This document shows, piece after piece, positions 43,749-51,873 of a stretch of 64,000 nt of DNA (the stretch's first letter is position 1; the number at the start of each line of letters is the position of its first letter). Source of the DNA: CAYQNU01 sp964419055 (GTDB lineage Bacteria > Bacteroidota > Bacteroidia > Flavobacteriales_D > Parvicellaceae); contig CAYQNU010000008.1 of NCBI GenBank assembly GCA_964419055.1, positions 62,001-126,000 on the forward strand, read 5' to 3'. The position numbers and the translations under genes were made by a program. The notes under the pieces were generated by a model. The model made no database searches. It was not told the origin of the DNA and saw only the letters and a list, made by a program, of their open reading frames with translations.

Positions 43749-44438
43749 TTGAACAAAAACAATAAAATAACAGACAATAGCGAAAGTGCTAAAAGTGGAG
43801 CAGGAAGTCTTCCTAATGCATCTCGCCCAAAAATTATCGCTGCTAACACTGGAGGAGGTAACACAACACCTTCTACTGGCGGTTACCAAGGTGGACAAAA
43901 ACGTCAATTTGGAGCCAAAAAGGAAGTTCAAGATGCGCACAATATTAATGAGCGTATTAGAGTTCCACAAGTTAGGTTAGTTGGAGATAATGTCACCGTT
44001 GGTGTTTATTCTATTGACGAAGCTAGAAAAATAGCCGAAGCTCAGGATTTAGATTTAGTAGAGATCTCTCCAAATGCTGATCCTCCAGTTTGTAAAGTTA
44101 TTGACTACCGTAAATTTTTGTACGAACAAAAAAAGAAACAAAAAGAATTAAAATCAAAACAACAAAACGTTGTGGTGAAAGAAATTCGTTTTGGTCCTAA
44201 TACAGATGATCACGATTTTGACTTTAAGTTGAAACACGCTTTTAAATTTATTGAAGAAGGCTCTAAATTAAAAGTGTTTGTATTCTTCAAAGGTCGTTCA
44301 ATCGTTTATAAAGATAGAGGTGAAATCCTATTGTTGAAATTTGCTCAAGCGTTGGAAGATGTTGCTATTGTTGAGCAAATGCCCGAATTAACTGGAAAGA
44401 AAATGATTATGTCATTTGCTCCAAAAAAGAAAAAATAA
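43749..44438 (+). CDS. infC: Translation initiation factor IF-3, non-ATG start
   Basis: 229 residues if begun at the TTG at 43749. The conserved IF-3 core begins near residue 66 (INERIRVPQVRLVGDN), followed by 'LVEISPNADPPVCKVIDYRKF' and the C-domain ending in APKKKK. Residues 1-65 are low-complexity (Ser/Gly/Thr/Gln) and unlike the core. No in-frame ATG exists before the core, so initiation must use TTG or another rare codon; the codon for I66 is ATT (43944), the codon used by E. coli infC. Rare starts on infC are a known autoregulation device because IF-3 discriminates against them. 20 nt after thrS. Confidence 0.93.
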   Translation: MNKNNKITDNSESAKSGAGSLPNASRPKIIAANTGGGNTTPSTGGYQGGQKRQFGAKKEVQDAHNINERIRVPQVRLVGDNVTVGVYSIDEARKIAEAQDLDLVEISPNADPPVCKVIDYRKFLYEQKKKQKELKSKQQNVVVKEIRFGPNTDDHDFDFKLKHAFKFIEEGSKLKVFVFFKGRSIVYKDRGEILLLKFAQALEDVAIVEQMPELTGKKMIMSFAPKKKK

Positions 44439-44464
44439 GTAGTACCAAATAAAATAAGAACACA

Positions 44465-44659
44465 ATGCCAAAAATGAAAACCAAATCCAGTGCAAAGAAA
44501 AGATTCAAATTCACTGGGTCAGGAAAAATCAAAAGAAAACACGCTTTTAAAAGACACATTCTTACTAAAAAAGCCACTAAACGTAAGAGAGATCTTACTA
44601 GAGCTGGATTAGTAAGTGCAGTAGATGTTAAGAGCGTTAAAATGCAGTTATGCGCTTAA
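44465..44659 (+). CDS. rpmI: 50S ribosomal protein L35
   Basis: 64 residues, highly basic: 'PKMKTKSSAKKRFKFTGSGKIKR' and 'HILTKKATKRKR' are the family hallmarks. Third gene of the thrS-infC-rpmI-rplT operon, 26 nt after infC. Confidence 0.97.
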   Translation: MPKMKTKSSAKKRFKFTGSGKIKRKHAFKRHILTKKATKRKRDLTRAGLVSAVDVKSVKMQLCA

Positions 44660-44739
44660 TTACTGACTGTATTTGTCAGTAGGTTTATCAATTGTTTAAC
44701 CCGATTATCAGTACCTAAGAGAATCCTTTAAAACGATTC
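44660..44739 (+). promoter_or_regulatory. rpmI-rplT spacer with alternative hairpins
   Basis: TACTGAC (44661-44667) directly after the rpmI stop pairs perfectly with GTCAGTA (44675-44681). Its first six bases could pair instead with TCAGTA at 44708-44713. A third pairing GAATC (44721-44725)/GATTC (44735-44739) lies closer to rplT. The 107-nt gap is long for an operon of this kind. L20 autoregulation at such sites is known in other bacteria; here it is inference. Confidence 0.4.
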
Positions 44740-44766
44740 CACTGCCAATCAAAAAACTTAAAAATT

Positions 44767-45111
44767 ATGCCAAGAGCAACCAACAGCGTAGCCAGTAGAG
44801 CACGCAGAAAAAAAATCTTAAAATTAGCCAAAGGTTATTTTGGGAGAAGAAAAAATGTCTATACAGTAGCTAAAAACGCTGTAGAAAAAGGTTTAGTTTA
44901 TGCTTACCGTGACAGAAGACAAAAGAAAAGAAATTTTCGTTCATTATGGATTACAAGAATTAACGCTGGAGCTAGACAGTACGGAATGAGTTATTCTGAA
45001 TTCATTGGAAAAGTTAACAAAAGCAATATTGGATTAAATCGTAAAGCTTTAGCCGATTTAGCTTTAAACCATCCTGAAGCTTTTAAGGCAGTTGTAGATG
45101 CTGTAAAATAA
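44767..45111 (+). CDS. rplT: 50S ribosomal protein L20
   Basis: 114 residues: 'PRATNSVASRARRKKILKLAKGYFGRRKNVYTVAKNAVEKGL' pattern and 'YAYRDRRQKKRNFRSLWITRINAG' are the strongly conserved L20 features. Last gene of the operon, with its own terminator. L20 is essential early in 50S assembly and represses its operon in characterised bacteria. Confidence 0.97.
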   Translation: MPRATNSVASRARRKKILKLAKGYFGRRKNVYTVAKNAVEKGLVYAYRDRRQKKRNFRSLWITRINAGARQYGMSYSEFIGKVNKSNIGLNRKALADLALNHPEAFKAVVDAVK

Positions 45112-45136
45112 ATTATAAATTGTACTACTTATTTTT

Positions 45137-45174
45137 AAATCCCTTTAAACTCTGTTTGAAGGGATTTTTTTTAT
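45137..45174 (+). terminator. Terminator of the thrS-rplT operon
   Basis: Stem 45137-45150 with 45154-45167 (AAATCCCTTTAAAC / GTTTGAAGGGATTT, one wobble), TCT loop and a T-run. Confidence 0.9.
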
Positions 45175-45204
45175 TCATTTTTTACTAAAGTTTAAAAATT
45201 TGTT

Positions 45205-45212
45205 TACATTTG
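45205..45212 (+). promoter_or_regulatory. -7 element of the PKD-protein operon, decides the start
   Basis: TACATTTG, a full TAnnTTTG match. An ATG at 45200 lies before it, so the ATG at 45236 (start of a signal peptide) is used. Confidence 0.55.
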
Positions 45213-45235
45213 GTTTGAAATTCAAATCAATAGTT

Positions 45236-47215
45236 ATGAATAAATTACTCCTAAATTCCTGTTTAATTCTTGCTTTATTTTCCATTCGATTATCTTTCGT
45301 AGGACAAGTTTTCTACACAGAGGATTTTACTTCTGGCACAGGTTGGTCTTTGGTTAATCCAACAGGTACAAATGGTGCTGATCCCAATTTCTTCACCATT
45401 TCAGGTAATGAAGGTGGAGGTATAACTCCCGATTTAGGTGCACCTAGCAGTTGTGGCGCTGTGAATTCTAATAATACCCTTCATGTTACCAGCGTATTTT
45501 TTCCAACAGGTGGTGCAGCCTATGACGCAGGTGGTTTATGTGGCTTGTTGTTTTGTCCAGAAACCAATGTAAGAGCAGAATCACCCGTGATTAATTGCAC
45601 CGGACAATCTACTATTACACTAACATTCAATTACATTGAAGGTGGGGCAGGAACAATTGATGACGCTTCTGTTTGGTATTTTAATGGAACCGTTTGGGCT
45701 CTTTTAGATAATATGCCCAAAACGTTGACCGGCTGCGGTGGTCAAGGACTGTGGACTTCCCGAACGATTGCTTTACCAGCTTCAGCTAATAACAACCCAA
45801 ATGTTAGAATTGGATTTAATTGGACCAATAATGATGATGGTGTAGGAACTGACCCTTCTTTTGCAGTTGATAATATTACCCTATCTACCCCTGTCACTAC
45901 TACTCCACCGGTAGCCTCTTTTACAGCAAGTCAAACTTCGATATGTTCAACCAATTGTATCAATTTCACCAGCACATCCACCTCAACCGCTTCGGGTGGA
46001 ATTACCACGTATGCTTGGTCATTTACGGGTGCTACTCCTACAACATCAAGTGTTCAAAATCCAACTAATATTTGTTACAATACTCCAGGTACTTATGCCG
46101 TAAGCCTTACGGTTACAGATGCCAACGGTAACGATACAGAAACCACTGCAGGTTATATTACGGTAACCACATGCAATCCACCCGTAGCCTCCTTCTCTAC
46201 TCCATTAACAACTATTTGTTCTTCCGATTGTATCAATTTCACCAGCACATCCACCTCAACCGCTTCGGGCGGTATTACCAACTATGCTTGGTCGTTTACG
46301 GGTGCCACTCCTTCAACATCAACTATTCAAAACCCAACGAATATTTGTTATGCAGCAGCAGGTACTTATGCGGTGAGCCTTACGGTTACAGATGCCAACG
46401 GAAATGATACAGAAACCACTGCTGGTTATATTACGGTAACATCTTGTGCTACTCCTACTGCTTCTTTCACTCTTTCAGATGCTGAAATTTGTGCTGGAGA
46501 TTGCATAACGTTAAACAATACTTCAATTGGTGGAACTTCCTATGCTTGGACCTTTAATGGTGGAACACCAAGTTCATCAGCAGCCCAAAATCCAGGTACC
46601 ATTTGTTTTAATGCAGCAGGAACTTACGCTATTGATTTAGTGGTAACCAATGCCAATGGAAGTGATAATTTTTCTTCCAGTATTATTGTCAATGCACTTC
46701 CTAATTTAAACATTGGAAACGATATAAACATCCTATTGGGCGATTCAGTGCAATTGAATGTTGGAGGTATAGCTGGTACTTATACTTGGACACCTGCCAC
46801 TCAATTGAGTTGTACCACTTGTACCAGTCCATTTGCAAGCCCCACTTCGGACATTACGTATACAGCAACATTTGAAGATGCAAACGGTTGTGTTAACTCA
46901 GATGCCATCAACATTATAGTAACAGACTCTTCACAAACGGATAACGTGATTGGATTACCTTCTGCGTTTTCGCCTAACGGTGATGGATTTAATGAGGTTT
47001 TTATGGTTAGAGGTAGCGGTATAGAAAAAATGCAATTACTCATCTACAATAAATATGGCCAAAAAGTATTTGAGTCCACCGATCAAACCATTGGCTGGGA
47101 TGGCACATTAGATGGAAAAGCATTAAATGCCGGAGTATTTGCTTATATTTTGACCTACAAATTAGTAGGCGAAGAAGAAAGTGTATTAAAGGGAAGTGTA
47201 ACCTTAGTAAAATAA
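45236..47215 (+). CDS. PKD-repeat surface protein with T9SS type B (CHU_C) sorting domain
   Basis: 659 residues. Signal peptide (1-24, ends VGQ), an N-terminal jelly-roll-like region (about 25-220), three PKD domains (about 225-315, 316-406, 407-490), a further beta domain (INILLGDSVQLNVGG), then the gliding-motility-associated C-terminal domain (LPSAFSPNGDGFNEVFMV ... WDGTLDGKALNAGVFAYIL). PKD1 and PKD2 are encoded by 273-bp near-identical tandem DNA units. Cysteines recur at fixed places in each PKD domain. It is exported by T9SS and paired with the PorP/SprF gene 12 nt downstream, the standard arrangement for type B substrates. Confidence 0.9.
   Translation: MNKLLLNSCLILALFSIRLSFVGQVFYTEDFTSGTGWSLVNPTGTNGADPNFFTISGNEGGGITPDLGAPSSCGAVNSNNTLHVTSVFFPTGGAAYDAGGLCGLLFCPETNVRAESPVINCTGQSTITLTFNYIEGGAGTIDDASVWYFNGTVWALLDNMPKTLTGCGGQGLWTSRTIALPASANNNPNVRIGFNWTNNDDGVGTDPSFAVDNITLSTPVTTTPPVASFTASQTSICSTNCINFTSTSTSTASGGITTYAWSFTGATPTTSSVQNPTNICYNTPGTYAVSLTVTDANGNDTETTAGYITVTTCNPPVASFSTPLTTICSSDCINFTSTSTSTASGGITNYAWSFTGATPSTSTIQNPTNICYAAAGTYAVSLTVTDANGNDTETTAGYITVTSCATPTASFTLSDAEICAGDCITLNNTSIGGTSYAWTFNGGTPSSSAAQNPGTICFNAAGTYAIDLVVTNANGSDNFSSSIIVNALPNLNIGNDINILLGDSVQLNVGGIAGTYTWTPATQLSCTTCTSPFASPTSDITYTATFEDANGCVNSDAINIIVTDSSQTDNVIGLPSAFSPNGDGFNEVFMVRGSGIEKMQLLIYNKYGQKVFESTDQTIGWDGTLDGKALNAGVFAYILTYKLVGEEESVLKGSVTLVK
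45907..46452 (+). repeat. 273-bp in-frame tandem repeat encoding PKD1 and PKD2
   Basis: Unit 1 begins near 45907, unit 2 near 46180 (offset exactly 273 bp = 91 codons). A stretch of about 40 nt is identical at 45956 and 46229, and much of the rest differs only at synonymous positions. This implies recent duplication or gene conversion. Confidence 0.8.
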
Positions 47216-47227
47216 AGAATTAAGCGT

Positions 47228-48244
47228 ATGAAAAAAATTACCATAATAGGTCTAAGTTTGATGATGTTCGTTCATCTTACTACCGTAAAAGCTCAACAAG
47301 ACGAACATTTTAGTATGTTTACAGTGACCCAAAGTCTATTGAATCCTGCTGCAACAGGTAATTTTGGTGGAGATGCCATGTTTTTTACCAATTATCGAAA
47401 TCAATGGAGCAGCATTACCCCCAAATTATACAACACCATTTCAGCCAATATTGAAGGAAAAGTTTTGGATGGACAAGTAGGAAATGGTTTTTTGGGTGTT
47501 GGTGGTTATTTTATAAAAGACGATGCCAACGAAAATAATTTTAGAAGAACAGCTATTGGCGCCAACATTAGTTATGCCATTCAATTAGATAGAGATAATT
47601 ATCTTTCTTTTGGTATTTCTCCAAGTATGCGTACTAACCAAATTTTGACGAGCAATTTAACTTGGGATTCTCAATGGACCGGAAGTGAATTCAATACCGT
47701 TTTGAATAACAATGAACTTTTTGGAACCTATAAAAAATCTTCCTTTGATATATCTTCTGGGGTATTTTGGAATTTCAAACCCAATGATTATTCAAGAGTT
47801 TATGCTGGAATTTCTGGATTACACCTCAACAAACCTCAATTGTCACTTACCAACAACGACCGATTATACTCACGGTTTTTAGTTCATGGTGGATGCGAAT
47901 TAGGTAATCAATCCAGTAAATTAATATGGAAACCAAGTGCATTCCTGTTTTTTCAAGGACCCAATAGAGAAATTACCATAGGTATGGATGTAGAATACGA
48001 ACTTCAAGAAAAAAGTAAATATACGGGTTACTACAATAGAAATTCTATCAGTGGTGGATTATACTACCGTACAGGCGATGCTATTTTTGCCAATGTCCAA
48101 TTTAATTGGACAGGTTTTTCGGCTGGGTTTAGTTATGATATAAATGTTTCGGGATTAACCGTTGCTACCAATAGTTTAGGTGGTATGGAATTGTTCTTGA
48201 AATACATTATTGCTTCACAAAACGGATCAAAATCAAGAATCTAA
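47228..48244 (+). CDS. PorP/SprF family type IX secretion membrane protein
   Basis: 338 residues. Signal peptide ending KAQ, then QDEHFSMFTVTQSLLNPAATGNFGG, the family's hallmark start (QD..fs.y.....NPA.aG). The rest is an outer-membrane barrel ending with a serine-rich tail. SprF-like proteins help secrete and anchor type B (CHU_C) substrates and are usually encoded next to them, as here. Confidence 0.92.
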   Translation: MKKITIIGLSLMMFVHLTTVKAQQDEHFSMFTVTQSLLNPAATGNFGGDAMFFTNYRNQWSSITPKLYNTISANIEGKVLDGQVGNGFLGVGGYFIKDDANENNFRRTAIGANISYAIQLDRDNYLSFGISPSMRTNQILTSNLTWDSQWTGSEFNTVLNNNELFGTYKKSSFDISSGVFWNFKPNDYSRVYAGISGLHLNKPQLSLTNNDRLYSRFLVHGGCELGNQSSKLIWKPSAFLFFQGPNREITIGMDVEYELQEKSKYTGYYNRNSISGGLYYRTGDAIFANVQFNWTGFSAGFSYDINVSGLTVATNSLGGMELFLKYIIASQNGSKSRI

Positions 48245-48270
48245 TTACTACCATAAGTTAAATTGATGTT

Positions 48271-48555
48271 GTGAATAAAGCAGAAAAAGCACAAATTGAT
48301 CGTTTGCTGGAAAAGTACAATGCTATTTTATTGCATTCCATGTCCATTGCCGTAGCTGAGGATTTCGTCAATTTAATTATCGTAAATCAAGAAGATACCA
48401 ACTTTGAATTGAATCATTTACTTAAAAACAAAACCGAATTTAGAAAATACATAACTTCTCAATTTTTAAAAATTAACGGACCTTCTATTTCTAAAGAATT
48501 GAGTGAAATGGAAGAAATTAAGTTTACCATTCACAGCAAAAAAGGGAATTCGTGA
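48271..48555 (+). CDS. Hypothetical 94-residue protein (GTG start)
   Basis: Predicted all-helical, charged, without signal peptide. The initiator is GTG at 48271; no ATG exists near it in frame. It lies 26 nt after the PorP/SprF gene on the same strand and may be its operon partner. I do not recognise a family. Confidence 0.55.
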   Translation: MNKAEKAQIDRLLEKYNAILLHSMSIAVAEDFVNLIIVNQEDTNFELNHLLKNKTEFRKYITSQFLKINGPSISKELSEMEEIKFTIHSKKGNS

Positions 48556-48719
48556 AAAAATAATCATTTTAATTAAAATGCTTCACAAGCAACTTATCGA
48601 AACCCGTAACTAATTATTAATCTGATTATTATGAAACTCGAGAAACTCTAAAACTTCAAGTTAATTTGATTCAAATCATTCACTATTATTGTTAAAAAAT
48701 ACAAAAACGCTATTTTTAG

Positions 48720-48752
48720 TTTGGAAATGTCAACTGCATTACTTTACATTTG
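48720..48752 (+). promoter_or_regulatory. Promoter of the short transcription unit
   Basis: TTTG (48720-48723), 21-nt spacer, TACATTTG (48745-48752). A full Bacteroidota promoter inside a gene-free spacer. Confidence 0.7.
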
Positions 48753-48789
48753 CAGCAGAATTTAATAACCCTTTTAAAAACGAAGAAAA

Positions 48790-48873
48790 ATGTTTGTACA
48801 CACATCAACACCTTTAAGCAAACCATCATTGGGAACTGGTGCAGCTTTTCTTTGTGGCTTAACGCAATCATAG
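48790..48873 (+). CDS. Candidate 27-residue peptide gene
   Basis: ATG at 48790, TAG at 48871. The peptide starts MFVHTSTPLS and ends GAAFLCGLTQS: hydroxy-rich first half and a hydrophobic glycine/alanine-rich second half with one cysteine, no clear signal peptide. The ORF is placed between a canonical promoter (48720-48752) and a terminator (48892-48929), with an A-rich stretch before the ATG as for other genes here. The unit could instead make a non-coding RNA. No family is recognised. Confidence 0.45.
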   Translation: MFVHTSTPLSKPSLGTGAAFLCGLTQS

Positions 48874-48891
48874 TTCTATAATCTAGATATG

Positions 48892-48929
48892 AAAAAGCCC
48901 GAAGACAATTAGTTTCGGGCTTTTTTTTT
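48892..48929 (+). terminator. Terminator of the short transcription unit
   Basis: 12-bp stem AAAAAGCCCGAA (48892-48903) with TTCGGGCTTTTT (48914-48925), 10-nt loop and nine T's. Confidence 0.9.
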
Positions 48930-49125
48930 GTTTATTCTAGACATTTCAAAAATTTCTTTCCGAAACATCAACATACAATTATTCTCATTGAATGCATTGT
49001 ATCGGTCAAATAGCTATTTGCTTATGACCAATGTTAAACTGAGTCAACCTTTTGGCTCCAGTTCGAATTTTGCTTGATCTATTTTTAAGCGAAATCAAAA
49101 AATCAAATCAACTTATAAAAAAATC

Positions 49126-50517
49126 ATGGGAAAGAAATTATCCGGAAAAGACCTTATAAAAATAGGCTTTCCAAAAAATAATGCAATAAATATTGCCCTA
49201 GGGCAAATAAATCGCTATCGAAAAAGAGAGAAAAAAGAACGCATACTCCAAGAAGCTACTGATGTGTTGCTTCATCCAGAAAACTATAAAGGAGATGGAG
49301 TTTGGGGTAAATTGGCTGAGGGTTTAATTGAACCAGTACAGGTGAGATTTAATCAACTCAATACCACACGCGCACCCTTTTCCATCTTTGGAGAAAACGA
49401 AATTGATCAAAAAGCTAAATTTCAATTGTACGATGCGTTGAAATTGCCAATAGCTGTAAAAGGTGCACTCATGCCCGATGCTCATTCGGGTTATGGATTA
49501 CCTATTGGAGGTGTGTTGGCTACTGAAAATGCTGTGATACCTTATGGTGTGGGCGTGGACATAGGTTGCCGAATGAGTTTATCCATTTTTGATTTACCAG
49601 CCTCTTTTTATAAAGGCAAGGAACATCAACTTCAAGCCATTTTGAAAGACAATACCAAATTTGGGATGAATGAAACACACGGCAATACTGTTGATCACGA
49701 AATTTTTTACCGAAACGAATTTAAAGAAATTCCAATGGTAAAAAAACTGTTGAGCAAAGCCTACAAACAATTAGGTAGTTCGGGTGGAGGCAACCACTTT
49801 GTGGAATTTGGGGTTGTGAAATTAGAACACCCTTTACCTGAATGGAAACTTGGTGCCAAGGAATACGTAGCTATTTTGTCTCACAGTGGATCGAGAGGCT
49901 TAGGTGCCAACATAGCGCAACATTACACCCATTTGGCTACTAAACAGTGTCCGTTGCCTAAACATGTGCAACAACTTGCTTGGCTTGACTTGAATACGCA
50001 TGACGGACAAGAATATTGGTTGGCTATGAATTTAGCTGGCGACTATGCAAAAGCCTGTCACGAAGATATTCATAGAAGAATAGCTAAAGCTTTGGGCAAC
50101 AGAATAGCGATAACCATCGAAAATCATCACAATTTTGCTTGGAAAGAAATAGTAGATGGAAAGGAGTGCGTTGTTCACCGAAAAGGCGCAACACCTGCAG
50201 CAAAAGGCACCTTGGGAATTATCCCTGGGTCAATGACAGCACCCGGCTTTATTGTTATGGGCAAAGGAAACGAAGACAGTTTGCAATCGGCTTCACACGG
50301 AGCAGGACGCTTGTTTTCACGCTCCAAAGCAAAAGCCAGTTTTACGCAAAGTGAAATAAACAAAGTGTTGGCCGACAATGATGTGCACTTAATAGGTGGA
50401 AATGTAGATGAAGCGCCAATGGCCTACAAAGACATAAAAACCGTTATGAAATTACAAACCGAATTGGTAGATGTCTTGGGGACATTCACACCAAAAATAG
50501 TAAGAATGGATCGTTAA
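49126..50517 (+). CDS. rtcB: RtcB-family RNA ligase
   Basis: 463 residues. Joins RNA 3'-phosphate or 2',3'-cyclic phosphate ends to 5'-OH ends using GTP and Mn2+. Seen: 'MPDAHSGYGLPIGGVLAT', the metal-binding cysteine in GVGVDIGCRM, 'GSSGGGNHFVEFG', 'ILSHSGSRGLG', 'ENHHNFAW', and the guanylylation-site region SHGAGRLFSR. It is followed after 1 nt by prfH, the hallmark of the RtcB2-PrfH ribosome-repair pair. An N-terminal 45-residue extension (GKKLSGKDLIKIGFPKNNAI) is typical of this subgroup. Confidence 0.93.
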   Translation: MGKKLSGKDLIKIGFPKNNAINIALGQINRYRKREKKERILQEATDVLLHPENYKGDGVWGKLAEGLIEPVQVRFNQLNTTRAPFSIFGENEIDQKAKFQLYDALKLPIAVKGALMPDAHSGYGLPIGGVLATENAVIPYGVGVDIGCRMSLSIFDLPASFYKGKEHQLQAILKDNTKFGMNETHGNTVDHEIFYRNEFKEIPMVKKLLSKAYKQLGSSGGGNHFVEFGVVKLEHPLPEWKLGAKEYVAILSHSGSRGLGANIAQHYTHLATKQCPLPKHVQQLAWLDLNTHDGQEYWLAMNLAGDYAKACHEDIHRRIAKALGNRIAITIENHHNFAWKEIVDGKECVVHRKGATPAAKGTLGIIPGSMTAPGFIVMGKGNEDSLQSASHGAGRLFSRSKAKASFTQSEINKVLADNDVHLIGGNVDEAPMAYKDIKTVMKLQTELVDVLGTFTPKIVRMDR

Positions 50518-50518
50518 A

Positions 50519-51265
50519 ATGAAAAATAAACAACGCCATTTCTCTGCCTCTCCAAATAGTGTGAGGCAGAGAATCCTTCAAATCACCTCTGGTAGAGGTC
50601 CTGAAGAATGTACCTGGGTAGTGGCTCAAGTATTGAAAAAACTACTGCAAGAAGCCAACGATTTACAATTGAACCCTTCAGTTGTTCAGCACATTGCAGG
50701 ATCACAAAACGGAACAGTTGAATCGGCCATAGTGTTGATTGAAGGAACCGAATTAACTCCCTTCATCGACTCTTGGTTAGGAACCATTCAGTGGATTGGT
50801 AAAAGTACCTTCCGAAAATTTCACAAGCGTAATAATTGGTTTATCGGAATTTTTGAATTGGAAAAACCCAAAGAAATCATCTATTCTGAAAAAGACATCC
50901 ATTACCAAACTATGCGAAGTTCGGGTGCAGGTGGTCAAAACGTTAATAAAGTGAGTTCGGCAGTTAGAGCTACGCATCTACCCACGGGCACTTGCGTGGT
51001 GAGTATGGACTCGCGTTCACAACTTCAAAACAAAAAGTTGGCTACCGAACGCTTGTTATCCAAACTCAATGAAAAATCATTGGAAGGCTTAAAAAACCAA
51101 TACCAAAAAGAATGGAATAACCAACTCAACATTGAAAGAGGCAATCCAAAAAGAACCTTTGAAGGAACCGATTTTAAAAAACAGAAAGAACTTAAAAATT
51201 ATAAAAAGGAACGATTACAATTAAAAATCGACCATAAAAAAAATGTATATGAAATAAGCCATTAA
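50519..51265 (+). CDS. prfH: Peptide chain release factor homologue PrfH
   Basis: 248 residues, a short class I release factor with the GGQ catalytic motif (MRSSGAGGQNVNKVSSAVRA) and no stop-codon-recognition domain of RF1/RF2 type. The C-terminal tail is lysine-rich. PrfH is known to act on ribosomes whose 16S rRNA has been cut in the decoding centre, releasing the nascent chain so that RtcB can reseal the rRNA. Coupled to rtcB by a 1-nt gap, which supports that role here. Confidence 0.93.
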   Translation: MKNKQRHFSASPNSVRQRILQITSGRGPEECTWVVAQVLKKLLQEANDLQLNPSVVQHIAGSQNGTVESAIVLIEGTELTPFIDSWLGTIQWIGKSTFRKFHKRNNWFIGIFELEKPKEIIYSEKDIHYQTMRSSGAGGQNVNKVSSAVRATHLPTGTCVVSMDSRSQLQNKKLATERLLSKLNEKSLEGLKNQYQKEWNNQLNIERGNPKRTFEGTDFKKQKELKNYKKERLQLKIDHKKNVYEISH

Positions 51266-51338
51266 GACAAATCCAAATAAAAACGGATGACTATAAATGG
51301 CGATTCCATATGACAACTAAAAAAACAATCAAAGACAT

Positions 51339-51869
51339 ATGAAAACAATTGATAAATACCTATTTAAAGCGTTAGATTATTATCCTTACTCGCTTGAAGA
51401 AACCGTTGAAGCACTCGATTATGCGTTATCTTATGACCGTGAAAACACCACCGCACTTTGTTTGTATGGCCGTTTATATGCCGAACAATTGCAAGAATTT
51501 GATACTGCCAAAAGCTACTTTCAAGATGCCTTAGCGATCAATATTCACGCTGTTTCGGTATATCCACACTACATCGAAACATTAATTTTGAACGAAGATT
51601 TAGACGAAGCTGCTAAACTCATTGAGTTTGCCATGACTGTAAAAGGTATGAACAAGGTAATGCTGTTGCAACAAAAAACAACTCTCTTGGAAAAGCAACA
51701 CTTATTCAAACAGGCTTTAAAAACCATTGAGGAAATTAAACTTTTGGATATGACTAATGAGATTACCCACTTCGAAAAATTGGAAAAACGGTTGAGATTC
51801 AAAAAAGAACTGCTTGCCAAACAAAAGAAATCGAAGAAAGGAGCCGCTAAATTAGAGACGAAAAAGTAA
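51339..51869 (+). CDS. TPR-like hypothetical protein
   Basis: 176 residues built of helix pairs with TPR spacing: 'EETVEALDYALSYDRENTTALCLYGRLYAEQLQEFDTAKSYFQDALAIN' pattern twice, then a lysine-rich tail (KKSKKGAAKLETKK). No signal peptide. It lies 73 nt after prfH on the same strand and may be an accessory of that operon or independent. A heptamer hairpin follows its stop codon. Confidence 0.75.
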   Translation: MKTIDKYLFKALDYYPYSLEETVEALDYALSYDRENTTALCLYGRLYAEQLQEFDTAKSYFQDALAINIHAVSVYPHYIETLILNEDLDEAAKLIEFAMTVKGMNKVMLLQQKTTLLEKQHLFKQALKTIEEIKLLDMTNEITHFEKLEKRLRFKKELLAKQKKSKKGAAKLETKK

Positions 51870-51873
51870 GAAC

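Larger units (their letters stand above)
48556..49125. other. 570-nt spacer containing one short transcription unit
   Basis: 48556-48719 shows nothing recognisable. 48720-48929 holds a promoter, a 27-codon ORF and a terminator (listed separately). 48930-49125, the leader region of rtcB, contains a hairpin GGTCA (49004-49008)/TGACC (49025-49029) and a TTCGAAT word, but no tRNA can be folded. Confidence 0.6.

Noticed and set aside
43786..43980. 64-codon ATG ORF within infC
   Set aside because: It overlaps infC in another frame; IF-3 core conservation shows which frame is used.
48990..49080. tRNA-like sequence upstream of rtcB, with a TTCGAAT T-loop word and a GGTCA/TGACC hairpin
   Set aside because: The five bases on each side of TTCGAAT are not complementary, and no acceptor stem or anticodon arm can be folded.
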